A stretch of DNA of 32,152 nucleotides from positions 1 through 32,152 of the forward strand of contig VGZD01000041.1 of NCBI GenBank assembly GCA_016872715.1. The letters are read 5' to 3'. The position numbers were made by a program, and so were the translations under genes. The notes below the pieces were generated by a model. That model made no database searches. It was given only the letters and a program-made list of their open reading frames with translations, and was not told where the DNA came from. This DNA is from Planctomycetota bacterium (GTDB taxonomy: Bacteria; Planctomycetota; UBA1135; GCA-002686595). How positions within the stretch are numbered: position 1 is the stretch's first letter; each line of letters starts with the position of its first letter. This document shows positions 8,301 through 15,600 of the stretch, one piece after another.

Positions 8301-8684
8301 CTCGACCTGTTTTCGTCGTTCGACTATCCCGATCCGAGCGTGACGGTCGAGGCGCGGCCGGAGACGACGAGTCCGAGTCAGGCGCTGTACCTGATGAACA
8401 GTCCGCTCGTCGTCGAGGCCAGTCGCAAGCTCGTCGCGGCGGCGGCGGGCGAGGGACGCGAGCGCGTCGAGCGGCTGTACCTCGCGGCGCTCGGTCGGCG
8501 GCCGCAGGCGACGGAGGAGGCACGGGCGCTGCGTTTCGTCGGTCTGAGTTCGGAGCAACACCCGTCGATGGGCGCCGACGTCGGCAAGCAACCGCCGCCG
8601 AGCGACCCAGACGCGCAGGCCGAGGCGTGGCGCGCCTTCGCGCAGGTGCTGCTCGTCTCCAACGAGTTCCTCTACGTCGATTGA
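5370..8684 (+). CDS. Secreted c-type cytochrome / DUF1549 / DUF1553 planctomycete protein
   Basis: From GTG 5370 the protein has 1104 residues. It starts with a Sec signal peptide (TPLAWLLLAGLASDARG), so it is exported. Residues ~28-120 form the planctomycete cytochrome domain PSCyt1 with heme motif CFGCH (Cys44, Cys47, His48). DUF1549/PSCyt2 follows (~150-390) and contains a second heme-type motif, CARCH (Cys348, Cys351, His352). A beta-rich stretch at ~470-580 resembles a carbohydrate-binding module, and DUF1553/PSD1 fills ~805 to the end (GNPLTARVAANRIWQGHFG). These proteins are abundant in planctomycetes and usually precede a DUF1501 gene, as here; their biochemical role is not settled, although polysaccharide or redox processing is often suggested. 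The frame is open back to 5235, but only the GTG gives a clean signal peptide. Confidence 0.93.
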   Translation: MTLRTPLAWLLLAGLASDARGATVRRDDEAFFETRVRPLLSEHCFGCHSEAAPKVKGGLKLDSRAALQAGGESGAAVVPGDPAASELIAALRYDGLVQMPPKGKLAAADIATLEEWVRRGAYFPDGGAAASNSDDVVRERPWSFEPVQRAQAPQVRDELWCRNDIDRFVLARLEAAGLAPAPEADRRTLLRRLSFDLTGLPPTADELASFEADRSPDAWTKQVERLLASAHYGERHARYWLDLARYSDSNGLDENLAMSNAHRYRDWVVRALNQDLAYDAFLTWQLAGDLLPEPDDEAAVRDQLAATGFLVLGPKMLAEQDKEKLVCDVVDEQMDVAFRTFQGLTMGCARCHDHKFDPLSQRDYYALAGIFKSTATMANLGFVSRWNERPLGRAAAIEARREHAEKLETARRELATLRERAAQVASRSAFAALSSYMLVGTRAAWRVSLLEAEEQSRGNLIRDASHYGSAEVAIARSGTGGVQFAEYDLAFARPTRARLEVRYAAQESRPMVVKLDGNVIADRALGESTGSWKPDGQRWSTVATFDVRAGRNVLRLERDGPMPHLDQLLVVTGEDGAEPPAWPLVADVDVALAPELVRAWAAHLSGAERRNDALFALWSRFAALPEAEFASQASALSAELRAKRDAGELGAWNPLVLGLLDGLPPQSLRELAGRYQVLFAASDRAWSELKARDKDAKALEDAALDALRKIAIGSEGPLRLLPEQIESLYTGVERVAIAAKSDEAAQLEHTLPPQIESAPAVRDAEQVADMRLLRRGSHLDPVGEALPRGVPAALAGGSAMEPIPAGQSGRLQLARWMTSEGNPLTARVAANRIWQGHFGRGLVASSSNFGVRGDLPTHPELLDFLASELVARGWSQKALHRLICQSATYRMASDARPEALDKDVQNTLLSRQNRRRLDAESLRDALLAASGQLDLTLGGTLLGTGNGDYVTNDQSANRARYDVPRRSLYLPIIRNAMLDLFSSFDYPDPSVTVEARPETTSPSQALYLMNSPLVVEASRKLVAAAAGEGRERVERLYLAALGRRPQATEEARALRFVGLSSEQHPSMGADVGKQPPPSDPDAQAEAWRAFAQVLLVSNEFLYVD

Positions 8685-8688
8685 AGCG

Positions 8689-10092
8689 ATGAACCAGCCG
8701 CGCCCACTCTTCCGCACGCGCCGTGAGCTCTTCCGTGACAGCGGCGTCGGCTTCGCCTCGATCGCCCTCGCGGGGCTCGCCAAGGGCTGGGGCCTCGACG
8801 CGACGAATCCGCTCGCTCCCCGCGCTCCGCACTTCGCTCCGCGCGCCAAGCGCGTGATTTTCCTCTTCATGCACGGCGGCCCGAGCCAGATCGACACGTT
8901 CGACTACAAGCCGTTGCTCGAGCGCGATCACGGCAAGCCGTTGCCGTTCGACAAGCCGCGCATCCAGTTCGCGAAGACCGGCAACCTGCTCAAGTCGCCG
9001 TGGAAATTCCAGCAGCACGGCGAGAGTGGCGCTTGGGTGAGCGAGCTCTTCCCGAACGTCGCGCAGCACGTCGACAAGCTGTGCTTCATCAAGTCGCTTT
9101 ACGGCACCAACGAGGCGCACGGAGGCGCGCTGCTCGCGTTGCACACCGGCTCCGCGACGTTCGTTCGGCCGAGCATGGGCTCGTGGACGCTCTATGGACT
9201 CGGCAGCGAGAACGAGAGCTTGCCCGGCTTCATCACGCTGTGTCCCACCCTCGGCCACGGCGGCGTGAACAATTGGTCGAGCGCGTTCCTGCCGGGCATC
9301 TATCAGGGCGCTCCGATCGGCAACGCCAGCGTGCCGGCGAAGCAGGCGGGCTTCGCGCATCTCACCAGTCAGGAAATCGCGGCGGACCTGCAGCGCACGC
9401 AGCTCGATCTGCTGCGCGAGATCAACGGCGAGCATCGCGAGCGACGCGCGGCGGACGCGGCGCTCGAAGCGCGCATCGCGTCCTACGAGCTCGCCTTCCG
9501 CATGCAGACCGAGGCGCCCGGCGTGATGGACATCGCGGACGAGTCGCCCCAGACGCTCAAGCTCTACGGCATCGATGACGCCAAGACCGAGAATTTTGGT
9601 CGGCAGTGCCTGCTCGCGCGGCGCTTCGCGGAGTCGGGGGTGCGGTTCGTGCAGTGCACGCATAGCTACAAGTGGGACCAGCACGAGAACCTGCTCGACG
9701 GGCACTCGAACAACGCGCGCGAGGTCGACAAGCCGATCGCCGGGCTGCTGCACGACTTGCACGCGCGCGGAATGCTCGACGACACGCTCGTCCTGTGGGC
9801 TGGCGAGTTCGGGCGCACGCCGACGGCGCAAGGCGAGAACGGTCGCGACCACAACCCGCACGGCTTCACGATTTGGTTCGCGGGCGGCGGCACGAAGCCG
9901 GGCTTCAGCTACGGCGCGACGGACGACTACGGTTTCTACGCGACGCAGGATCGCGTGCACGTGCACGACTTCCACGCGACGTTGCTCGCGCTCCTCGGCC
10001 TCGATCACGAGCGGTTGACGTACCGCTACGCGGGGCGCGACTTCCGGCTGACGGACGTCTCCGGGCGCGTGGTGAAGGAGATCTTCGCCTGA
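8689..10092 (+). CDS. DUF1501 protein (alkaline-phosphatase/sulfatase-fold, exported)
   Basis: This 467-residue protein starts four bases after the upstream stop, so the two are co-transcribed. The N-terminus (RTRRELFRDSGVGFASIALAGLA) has the RR-hydrophobic pattern of a Tat signal, although the twin Arg is followed by ELF rather than the full consensus. Family motifs are FMHGGPSQIDTFDYKP near residues 60-75, NEAHGGALLALHTGS, WAGEFGRTPTAQGENGRDHNPHGF near 365-388, and the closing HDFHATLLALLGLDHERLTYRYAGRDFRL. DUF1501 proteins belong to the alkaline phosphatase superfamily with metal-binding His/Asp residues; the substrate is unknown. Partnership with the cytochrome/DUF1553 protein is conserved across planctomycetes. 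Confidence 0.93.
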   Translation: MNQPRPLFRTRRELFRDSGVGFASIALAGLAKGWGLDATNPLAPRAPHFAPRAKRVIFLFMHGGPSQIDTFDYKPLLERDHGKPLPFDKPRIQFAKTGNLLKSPWKFQQHGESGAWVSELFPNVAQHVDKLCFIKSLYGTNEAHGGALLALHTGSATFVRPSMGSWTLYGLGSENESLPGFITLCPTLGHGGVNNWSSAFLPGIYQGAPIGNASVPAKQAGFAHLTSQEIAADLQRTQLDLLREINGEHRERRAADAALEARIASYELAFRMQTEAPGVMDIADESPQTLKLYGIDDAKTENFGRQCLLARRFAESGVRFVQCTHSYKWDQHENLLDGHSNNAREVDKPIAGLLHDLHARGMLDDTLVLWAGEFGRTPTAQGENGRDHNPHGFTIWFAGGGTKPGFSYGATDDYGFYATQDRVHVHDFHATLLALLGLDHERLTYRYAGRDFRLTDVSGRVVKEIFA

Positions 10093-10140
10093 CGCGGCCG
10101 GTCGAGGGCGCGCTGGCGCGCTCGCCTCGCGGCGCACGCT

Positions 10141-10192
10141 GACGCTGCTCGTCGACGCTGCTCGTCGATGCTGCACGGCGACCCTGCTCGCC
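10141..10192. repeat. 13-bp tandem repeat, four copies
   Basis: Four adjacent 13-base units based on GACGCTGCTCGTC fill 10141-10192. The first two are identical and the last two carry a few substitutions. The array lies in the 141-bp gap between the convergent DUF1501 and membrane-protein genes. It could slip in copy number; no function is implied. Confidence 0.75.
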
Positions 10193-10233
10193 GCGGCGAC
10201 TTCGCTGTGGCGCTCGATCGGCTTGCGCGTGCG

Positions 10234-13188
10234 TCAGCGAAGCGTGGGTCGAGCCTGCTTTGTGCTCGCGGTGGCGACGCGATGACCGAGCGCGATCACG
10301 ATCTGCAGGATCAGAAACACGTCCATCACGCCCATGTATCGGAACTCCCGCTGGCGCAGGTAGGAGAGCAGGGCGAAGTTGGCGAGCACGAAGAAGAAGG
10401 GCATGGTCAGCTCGGGGCGTCCGCGTACGAGCATCCAGCAGGCTGCGGCGAACGCGAGCAGCAGCAGCGGGCTGTTCAAGTGCCCGTACCACTGCCGCGG
10501 GCGCAGCACGGCCATGCCGAAGGGACCGAGCTCCGCATCGCGAGCGACGACGCGCAGGCCCGCATCGCGCAGCATGGCCTCGCGGAGCACTCTGGCGGCG
10601 TCGACGTTGGCCGGTGTGTCGATACCGCTCAGGTCCTCCAGCGGCAGGCTTTGGACGAAGTCCGCGCTCGGAGCGAACTGAAAGTTCCACCACGTCGTGC
10701 GGATGAACTTCACCAGCCGGGCCGGCTGGGGCAGAGGAGCGTTCGACGCCGCGACCATCTCGGCGAACTCACGCTCGACGGTGCGCGCTTGCTCGCGCTC
10801 GGGTAGGCCCTGCGCGATCGTGCGCTCGTACAACGTTTCTTGGATGAGCCACGAAGTCCAAATCCCCGATGAAGCGTCCTTGATGCGCACGTAGTCGGGA
10901 TAGAAACCGCGGCTCTCGAGCACGCGCGGGTCGAGCATCCCAGATTGCACCTCGCCCTGCATGTCCGAGAGGGCGACCATCGATGAGACGCCGAAGTAGC
11001 CGCAGGTTTTGTAGTTTCGGTAGGACCAGCCCAGCATCGTGGCCGCGAGCGCCACGGCGAGCAGAGCGTAGGGGAGGCTCATGCGAACGACATTGCGCGC
11101 ACCGGCCCCAGCGGAGGGGCTCGCTCTCCACAGCGCGACGGCGCTCGAGAGCCACACGATCCCCGGCGCCGCGAGCAGCGCGACCGCGTTGACGCGCGTG
11201 AGGATCGCGGCCGCCATGGCGAGCGCGGAGGCGCAAAACCACCACGTGCTCCTACGGCGTGGCGAGCCGCGGGCCTGCAGTAGGCATCCCAGCGAGACGA
11301 GGCACAGGGACACGAACACGGACTCGGACATCAGGTCGCGCATGAAGTGCTGCTGCGTCGGGCTCAGCGCTCCGAGCAGCACTCCGGCGACCAGAGAGCG
11401 CGTGCGCACCACGCCGCGCAGCGACAGCGCGAGAAAGACGAGCGCCGCGATGAAGAAGAGCGTCTGCGCGAGCGTGATCGCATCGACATCGAGGCCCACG
11501 AGCTTGATGGTCGCGGCCAGCCATCCCGGATAGCCCGGCGTGCGAACCGCCTCCACGCCGTTCCATCCCGTGTCGACGGTGCCGTAGTTGGCGAGCGAAT
11601 GGCCCTTGCTGAGGTAGAGATACGAGTCCGGCGTCATGCGCGGCGGCGTGGCGAGCACGCACGGCACGGAGATCGCGGCGGCGACCAGTCCCGCGAGCAG
11701 GATCGGCCGCGCGGGCGGTCGCGGGCCGCGGGTCCGCAGCCCGATCGTCGTGGCGTGGCCGAGCGCCAGCGCCCCGGCGATCGTGAGCACCGACAACGCC
11801 ACCGCGCCGCCGAGCCAGAGGAAGAAGACGTGCTGGATCCAAGACTGCTGCGCGGGCGAGAATTCGCGCTCGCTCTCGAGGCTCAACCTCGCGGGACGTC
11901 CGTCCGAAGCGGGCTGCGGCGTGCGACGGAAACCATCGATGCTCGCGGTCGCGAACACCTTGCCCGTGCGTTCGTCGAGCAGGCGAATCTCGCTCGGCAG
12001 GTGGTCGCGCTCGCCGAATTCCGCGGGCAGCTCGACGGTGAGTCGGTAGGCAGGGCGAGGCGGCAGATCCGCGCGCCACTTCGTGTCGTCGATGCGCACG
12101 GCGGGCGCTCGATCCAGCGCATCGGGACCGAAGCGCACGTCGATCGGAGTTCCCTCGGGCGCGTCGAAGCTGATGACGACCGGCGTACCGAGTGCCTCGA
12201 GCCAAGGCGCGACGGGAATCGCGATCGCGAGCGGCGCGATCAGAATCAGCGCGAGCACGAGGGCGCGGGCGGCCCTCGGAAGGCGCATGGCCTGCGGACT
12301 CACGCCCAACTTCGGCACCCGCGCGCGGCGGCTGCACCACGTGAAGAACCGGTCGAGCGCGAGGATCGCGAGGAACAGGCTGACCCATGCCGCGAGGAAT
12401 TCGCCGAGTCGCGTGAGCGGCGCCAACGGGATTCCGAGCGGTCCGCTCGCGCTTTCGTCGAGCATCGCGACGGTGACTGCGTCGTACGCGAGTGAGCCGC
12501 GGGCGTCGAGGGCGAGCGCCGCCCGAGTCGCGCCCTGAGGCAGGACCGCGACCAGCGACTTCCACTCGGAGATGGTCACCTCCAGCTCGGCCGTCGCGAG
12601 GGTCGTCCATTGGTCGTCGACGAGTGCCTCGATCCGGCACGTGACGCCGTTGGCGCGCGAACGTCGCTCGCCCGTCGCTGGATCGGTGATCGCGCCCTTG
12701 GGCAGCGTCGCATCCATGCGCAGCGTTGCGGGTCCGAGCGCGCAGAGATAGCGCGTGTCGGTCTCGAGGCGATGGCGATAGGGCTGCGTCGAGTCGGTCG
12801 GATCCACGCTGGCATGCAGATCGAGCACGCGCGTCCGCGTCTGACCCCATTCCATGGCCCGCACCATGGGGCGCGCGCGCAGGCCCTGTTCCGCGCTCTG
12901 CGTGACGATCCACTCCGGCGGGGAGAGTGCGAGCGGCCGTGCGACGAGCAGGAACACGAGCGCCGCCATGCCCGCGCCGAGCACTCGCGTGCGCGCGCGT
13001 TGCCTCTCGCGCGGCGACATGCGTTCTAGGCGTGCCGCCGTGCGCCAACCGAGGAACGCCGCGACCGCCGCTGCGATCGAGGCCGCCAGCCATGGGCTCA
13101 GCGGCGGGCTCGACGCCGCGGCCGCGACCGCGAATCCGGCCAACACGCCGACCCAAGCGCCGATGGCGCATCCGAGCAGTCTTCTCAT
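10234..13188 (-). CDS. Large GT-C-like integral membrane protein (PMT/ArnT-type glycosyltransferase candidate)
   Basis: At 984 residues this is far larger than typical ArnT-like enzymes (~500-600). The N-terminus has membrane helices (residues ~4-50 and ~68-90). A soluble, probably periplasmic beta-sandwich follows (~110-240), then more helices, a second beta domain (~325-440), another helix (~460-485), and a multi-helix C-terminal half. Near residue 518 comes PDSYLYLSKG, an acidic first-loop motif like that of GT-C enzymes, then RTPGYPGWLA, which recalls the R-PGYP motif of PMT_2 proteins. These enzymes move sugars from polyprenyl-phosphate donors at the outer face of the membrane. Donor and acceptor are unknown. 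The gene lies downstream of an epimerase-family gene on the same strand, after a 220-bp gap with nothing visible in it. Confidence 0.7.
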   Translation of the reverse strand: MRRLLGCAIGAWVGVLAGFAVAAAASSPPLSPWLAASIAAAVAAFLGWRTAARLERMSPRERQRARTRVLGAGMAALVFLLVARPLALSPPEWIVTQSAEQGLRARPMVRAMEWGQTRTRVLDLHASVDPTDSTQPYRHRLETDTRYLCALGPATLRMDATLPKGAITDPATGERRSRANGVTCRIEALVDDQWTTLATAELEVTISEWKSLVAVLPQGATRAALALDARGSLAYDAVTVAMLDESASGPLGIPLAPLTRLGEFLAAWVSLFLAILALDRFFTWCSRRARVPKLGVSPQAMRLPRAARALVLALILIAPLAIAIPVAPWLEALGTPVVISFDAPEGTPIDVRFGPDALDRAPAVRIDDTKWRADLPPRPAYRLTVELPAEFGERDHLPSEIRLLDERTGKVFATASIDGFRRTPQPASDGRPARLSLESEREFSPAQQSWIQHVFFLWLGGAVALSVLTIAGALALGHATTIGLRTRGPRPPARPILLAGLVAAAISVPCVLATPPRMTPDSYLYLSKGHSLANYGTVDTGWNGVEAVRTPGYPGWLAATIKLVGLDVDAITLAQTLFFIAALVFLALSLRGVVRTRSLVAGVLLGALSPTQQHFMRDLMSESVFVSLCLVSLGCLLQARGSPRRRSTWWFCASALAMAAAILTRVNAVALLAAPGIVWLSSAVALWRASPSAGAGARNVVRMSLPYALLAVALAATMLGWSYRNYKTCGYFGVSSMVALSDMQGEVQSGMLDPRVLESRGFYPDYVRIKDASSGIWTSWLIQETLYERTIAQGLPEREQARTVEREFAEMVAASNAPLPQPARLVKFIRTTWWNFQFAPSADFVQSLPLEDLSGIDTPANVDAARVLREAMLRDAGLRVVARDAELGPFGMAVLRPRQWYGHLNSPLLLLAFAAACWMLVRGRPELTMPFFFVLANFALLSYLRQREFRYMGVMDVFLILQIVIALGHRVATASTKQARPTLR

Positions 13189-13408
13189 GGCAGCGCGAGC
13201 GCGGCGCGGAGACTAGCAACCCGCTCGGCCGCTGCGCACGCGCGGTTTGCACGGCCGGTCCCGTGGCGTGCCGTGTTCGGCCCAGACATGCCGACCGGGA
13301 AATGCGCGAGTTCACTCGCCAGCCTGCGTCCGAGCGCGAGCTGGCGCCCTCGCGCGTTCCGCGCCGCACTGCGCGCGGAGCGCAACGTGACGAAACTCCC
13401 GGCCCTGC

Positions 13409-14626
13409 TCACGGACTTGCGAGGGCGGCGGAGAGCTCGCGCTCGCACAGCCACAGGGCGCGCGGGACGTGGAAGCAGCCCTTGTAGGGGCCGCCCTTGA
13501 AGCGCTGGGAGACGGCGCCGCGGCGATCGAGGTAGCCGAACCACTCGCCGTGCTCGGCGTCGGGGAAGTGCGCGAAGGTCCAGTCGGCGACCTGTTCGAA
13601 GCGCGCGAACCAGCTCGCGTCGCGTGTGTCGCGCCATGCCATCGCCAGAGCCACGATGGCCTCGCAGTGGGGCCACCACAGCTTCATCGGCCACTCGAGC
13701 TGCTGTGGGCTGAAGCCCTCGCTGTCCAAGAAGTACAGCAGCCCGCCGAATTCGCGATCCCAGCCGAAGTCGAGCGCGCCGCCGATCATCGCGAGCGCCT
13801 CGTCGCGCAGCTGTGCGTCGCGCGTGCGACGCGCGTGGTCGAGCAGGAACCAGCCGCACTCGATCACGTGGCCGGGGTTGATGAGTCGACCCTCGGGCGA
13901 GTCGAGCAGCGCGCCATCGGCCGCGATCGTCTCGAACACGAGGCCGCGCTCGGGACGGTGGTGGCGACGGATGGCCGCGACGCAGCGCCGCTCGAGCTCG
14001 TCGTAGTCGGCGCGGTCGTGGAACGTGGGGGAGCCCGGGTCGCCGCGCAGCTCGGCCACGAGGTTGAGCAGGATCATCGGCACCGCGAGCTCGCTGGCTG
14101 CGACGTTGCCCGCGAGCTTGGGCCGTCCGAGCGGCGTCGGGTCCTCGACCCAGCGCAGGAGCGCGTCGAACTGCGAGAGTGCGAGGGCGCGGTAGCTCGC
14201 GTCGCCGCTGGCCCGCGCGTACTCCGCGAGCGCCATGACGTAGAAGCAGGCCGCGAACATCTTGCGCTGCAGCGTCAGCGGCTTGCCGTCGCGCGCGAGA
14301 CAGAAGTAGACCTGATCGTCGGGGCGACGCGCGTGCTCGCGCAGGAATTTCGCGCCGAGCGTGGCGGCCTCGAACAGCTCGGCGCGCGAACGATCCGCGT
14401 TGAAGAGCTTCGAGAGCATCCAAACCTGTCGACCCTGCAGCCAAACGTGCTTCTTGGTGTCGAAGCGCCGCCCGTCGCGATCGAGGCAGTTGAAGTAGCC
14501 CCCGTGCTCGCGGTCGAGCGAATGGCGCAGCCAGAACGGAATCACGCTCCCGTGCAGCTCGTCGTGCACTCGCGTGCGCCAACGCTCCAACGTCGCGCGC
14601 GTCGGTGCGATCCTCATCTCAGCCAT
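13409..14626 (-). CDS. N-acylglucosamine 2-epimerase (AGE)-family enzyme
   Basis: This 405-residue cytosolic protein has the (alpha/alpha)6-barrel pattern of the AGE family, whose members epimerise or isomerise sugars such as GlcNAc/ManNAc, mannose and cellobiose. Motifs seen are GGYFNCLDRDG near the N-terminus, KHVWLQGRQVWMLSKL (barrel Arg), NPGHVIECGWFLLDHA with a catalytic-type His, and LWWPHCEAIVALAMA with another. The C-terminal KGGPYKGCFHVPRALW is also typical. ATG 14626 (MAEMRI) is chosen because GAGGA lies eight bases upstream, and the frame before it is an Arg-Ala low-complexity run. The start lies inside the preceding small gene, with 13 bases of overlap, suggesting translational coupling. 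The exact sugar cannot be assigned. Confidence 0.9.
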   Translation of the reverse strand: MAEMRIAPTRATLERWRTRVHDELHGSVIPFWLRHSLDREHGGYFNCLDRDGRRFDTKKHVWLQGRQVWMLSKLFNADRSRAELFEAATLGAKFLREHARRPDDQVYFCLARDGKPLTLQRKMFAACFYVMALAEYARASGDASYRALALSQFDALLRWVEDPTPLGRPKLAGNVAASELAVPMILLNLVAELRGDPGSPTFHDRADYDELERRCVAAIRRHHRPERGLVFETIAADGALLDSPEGRLINPGHVIECGWFLLDHARRTRDAQLRDEALAMIGGALDFGWDREFGGLLYFLDSEGFSPQQLEWPMKLWWPHCEAIVALAMAWRDTRDASWFARFEQVADWTFAHFPDAEHGEWFGYLDRRGAVSQRFKGGPYKGCFHVPRALWLCERELSAALASP

Positions 14627-14919
14627 GCTGTGCTTCCTCGGGCCACGCCCACGCCGCCGCCCCGAATTGGCGAGGCCGTCTGACGCAGCCAGTCGCCGAC
14701 GCCATCGCCGACGGCCGCCCTCGGCCCGTCCGGCGCGAGCATCGACCGTCGCTCGCCTCGCTCGAGCAACTCCGCGAGCCCACGCACGAGCCCGCGCACG
14801 AGCCCGCGCACGAGCTCCACCCGTCGGACGAGGCGCCGCCGCACCGTGGGCATCCACGTTCGATCCCAGCGTGTGTGGAACACGGTCAGTCCGCGCAGTC
14901 GCCTCATCGGGCGGAGCAT
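14614..14919 (-). CDS. Small hypothetical protein with VRGL repeat, overlapping the epimerase start
   Basis: I do not recognise this 101-residue protein. Support for it being real is an excellent ribosome-binding site (GGAGGAG, 6-8 bases before ATG 14919), third codon positions that are mostly G or C (by eye about four in five), and a 13-base overlap with the epimerase gene. The sequence is basic and amphipathic with several Trp: a start region VFHTRWDRTWMPTVRRRLVRR, then VRGLVRGLVRGL encoded by a 12-bp DNA repeat, then LAELLERGERRSMLAPDGPRAAVGDGV. There is no signal peptide or membrane helix. It could be a coupled small protein, a leader for the epimerase, or the remnant of a longer gene. 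A chance open frame in GC-rich DNA remains possible. Confidence 0.45.
   Translation of the reverse strand: MLRPMRRLRGLTVFHTRWDRTWMPTVRRRLVRRVELVRGLVRGLVRGLAELLERGERRSMLAPDGPRAAVGDGVGDWLRQTASPIRGGGVGVARGSTAWLR
14776..14820. repeat. 12-bp tandem repeat, about 3.5 copies, in frame
   Basis: Units of GAGCCCGCGCAC (first copy with one change) occupy 14776-14811, with a partial copy after. On the minus strand each unit encodes Val-Arg-Gly-Leu in the small gene at 14614-14919. Copy-number change by slippage would add or remove exactly four residues and keep the frame. Confidence 0.75.
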
Positions 14920-14982
14920 CTTAGGCTCCTCCCACCCGCGCGCACGCCATCCCTTCCCGCGCTATCCTCTCCCTCCTCACAC

Positions 14983-15059
14983 GCGCCCGTAGCTCAGCAG
15001 GATAGAGCGGCGGTTTCCTAAACCGCAGGTCGTTGGTTCGACTCCAATCGGGCGTACCA
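14983..15059 (+). tRNA. tRNA-Arg (anticodon CCU)
   Basis: A complete 77-base cloverleaf is visible. The acceptor stem is 14983-14989 with 15049-15055 (seven pairs, the first G-U). The D arm has stem GCTC/GAGC (14992-14995, 15005-15008). The anticodon stem is 15010-15014 with 15022-15026, and the loop TTCCTAA places CCT at 15017-15019. The T arm is GTTGG-TTCGACT-CCAAT. The discriminator is A at 15056 and the CCA end is encoded at 15057-15059. CCU reads the AGG arginine codon. The gene stands alone, diverging from the small gene/epimerase cluster. Confidence 0.96.
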
Positions 15060-15600
15060 TCACAACCCTCGGGCGACCGCGGCGACGTGCGCTCGCGCGA
15101 TAGCGTCTGGCCCTGTGGAGCAGGTGCGGAGCCGACTTGGAGGGCGAGGTTTCGGCTGCACGGTCGCGCTTCTCGCACCTGCTGTTCGCATCGATCCGAT
15201 GCTCTGCTCCCGCCCCTGTGCGGAGGTGGGGAGGCGATGGCCGAGGTGCTGAGGGCTGCGCCAACTCGGAGACATTTGCGATGGGCGTCGCAGTGAGCTG
15301 CATCCGGGCGGGAGCGGTCGGCGTTGCGGACGCGGACGCGATCAAGGCGGAGCTGGAGGGGCGGCGGCTTCGAGGGGCGTTCGTCTCGTTTCGAAGTCGG
15401 CGGCCTCGGTTGAAGTGGGTAGATGCTCCTATTCACTGGGGCGCATGGCGGAGCGAACGGGTCCGCACGGCGGTGGAGGGGCCTCAGTGGGGGGGGGGTG
15501 GGTGCGTCGAATAGACGGCGTGCCGGCGACCTTGGGAAGCCGGCGTTCCCGCCCTCCTCTGGAGTGGAGTTGACCCCACCAACCGCACCCGACCGACGCC
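15060..15600. other. Gene-free interval between tRNA-Arg and the chemoreceptor
   Basis: No convincing coding frame is present in these 541 bases. Minus-strand frames crossing the tRNA are the well-known false peptides made by translating an antisense tRNA. A 10-bp inverted repeat (15119-15128 with 15174-15183, 45-base loop) and a run of ten G (15489-15498, ~100 bp before the chemoreceptor start) are the only notable structures. The chemoreceptor promoter must lie here. Confidence 0.45.

Noticed and set aside
5714-8692. Second plus-strand frame of ~990 residues inside the DUF1549/DUF1553 gene
   Set aside because: It is an out-of-frame shadow caused by high GC at third codon positions; the translation is dominated by Arg and Ala and the true frame contains the known domains.
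15119-15183. 10-bp inverted repeat with a 45-base loop between tRNA-Arg and the chemoreceptor
   Set aside because: A single short stem in GC-rich DNA with a long loop is weak evidence for a structured RNA or operator.
14921-15436. Minus-strand reading frames covering the tRNA (peptides containing GVEPTTCGLGNRRS or WSRTNDLRFRKPPLYPAELR)
   Set aside because: These are the familiar false translations of an antisense tRNA-Arg gene; there is no ribosome-binding site and no domain outside the tRNA.
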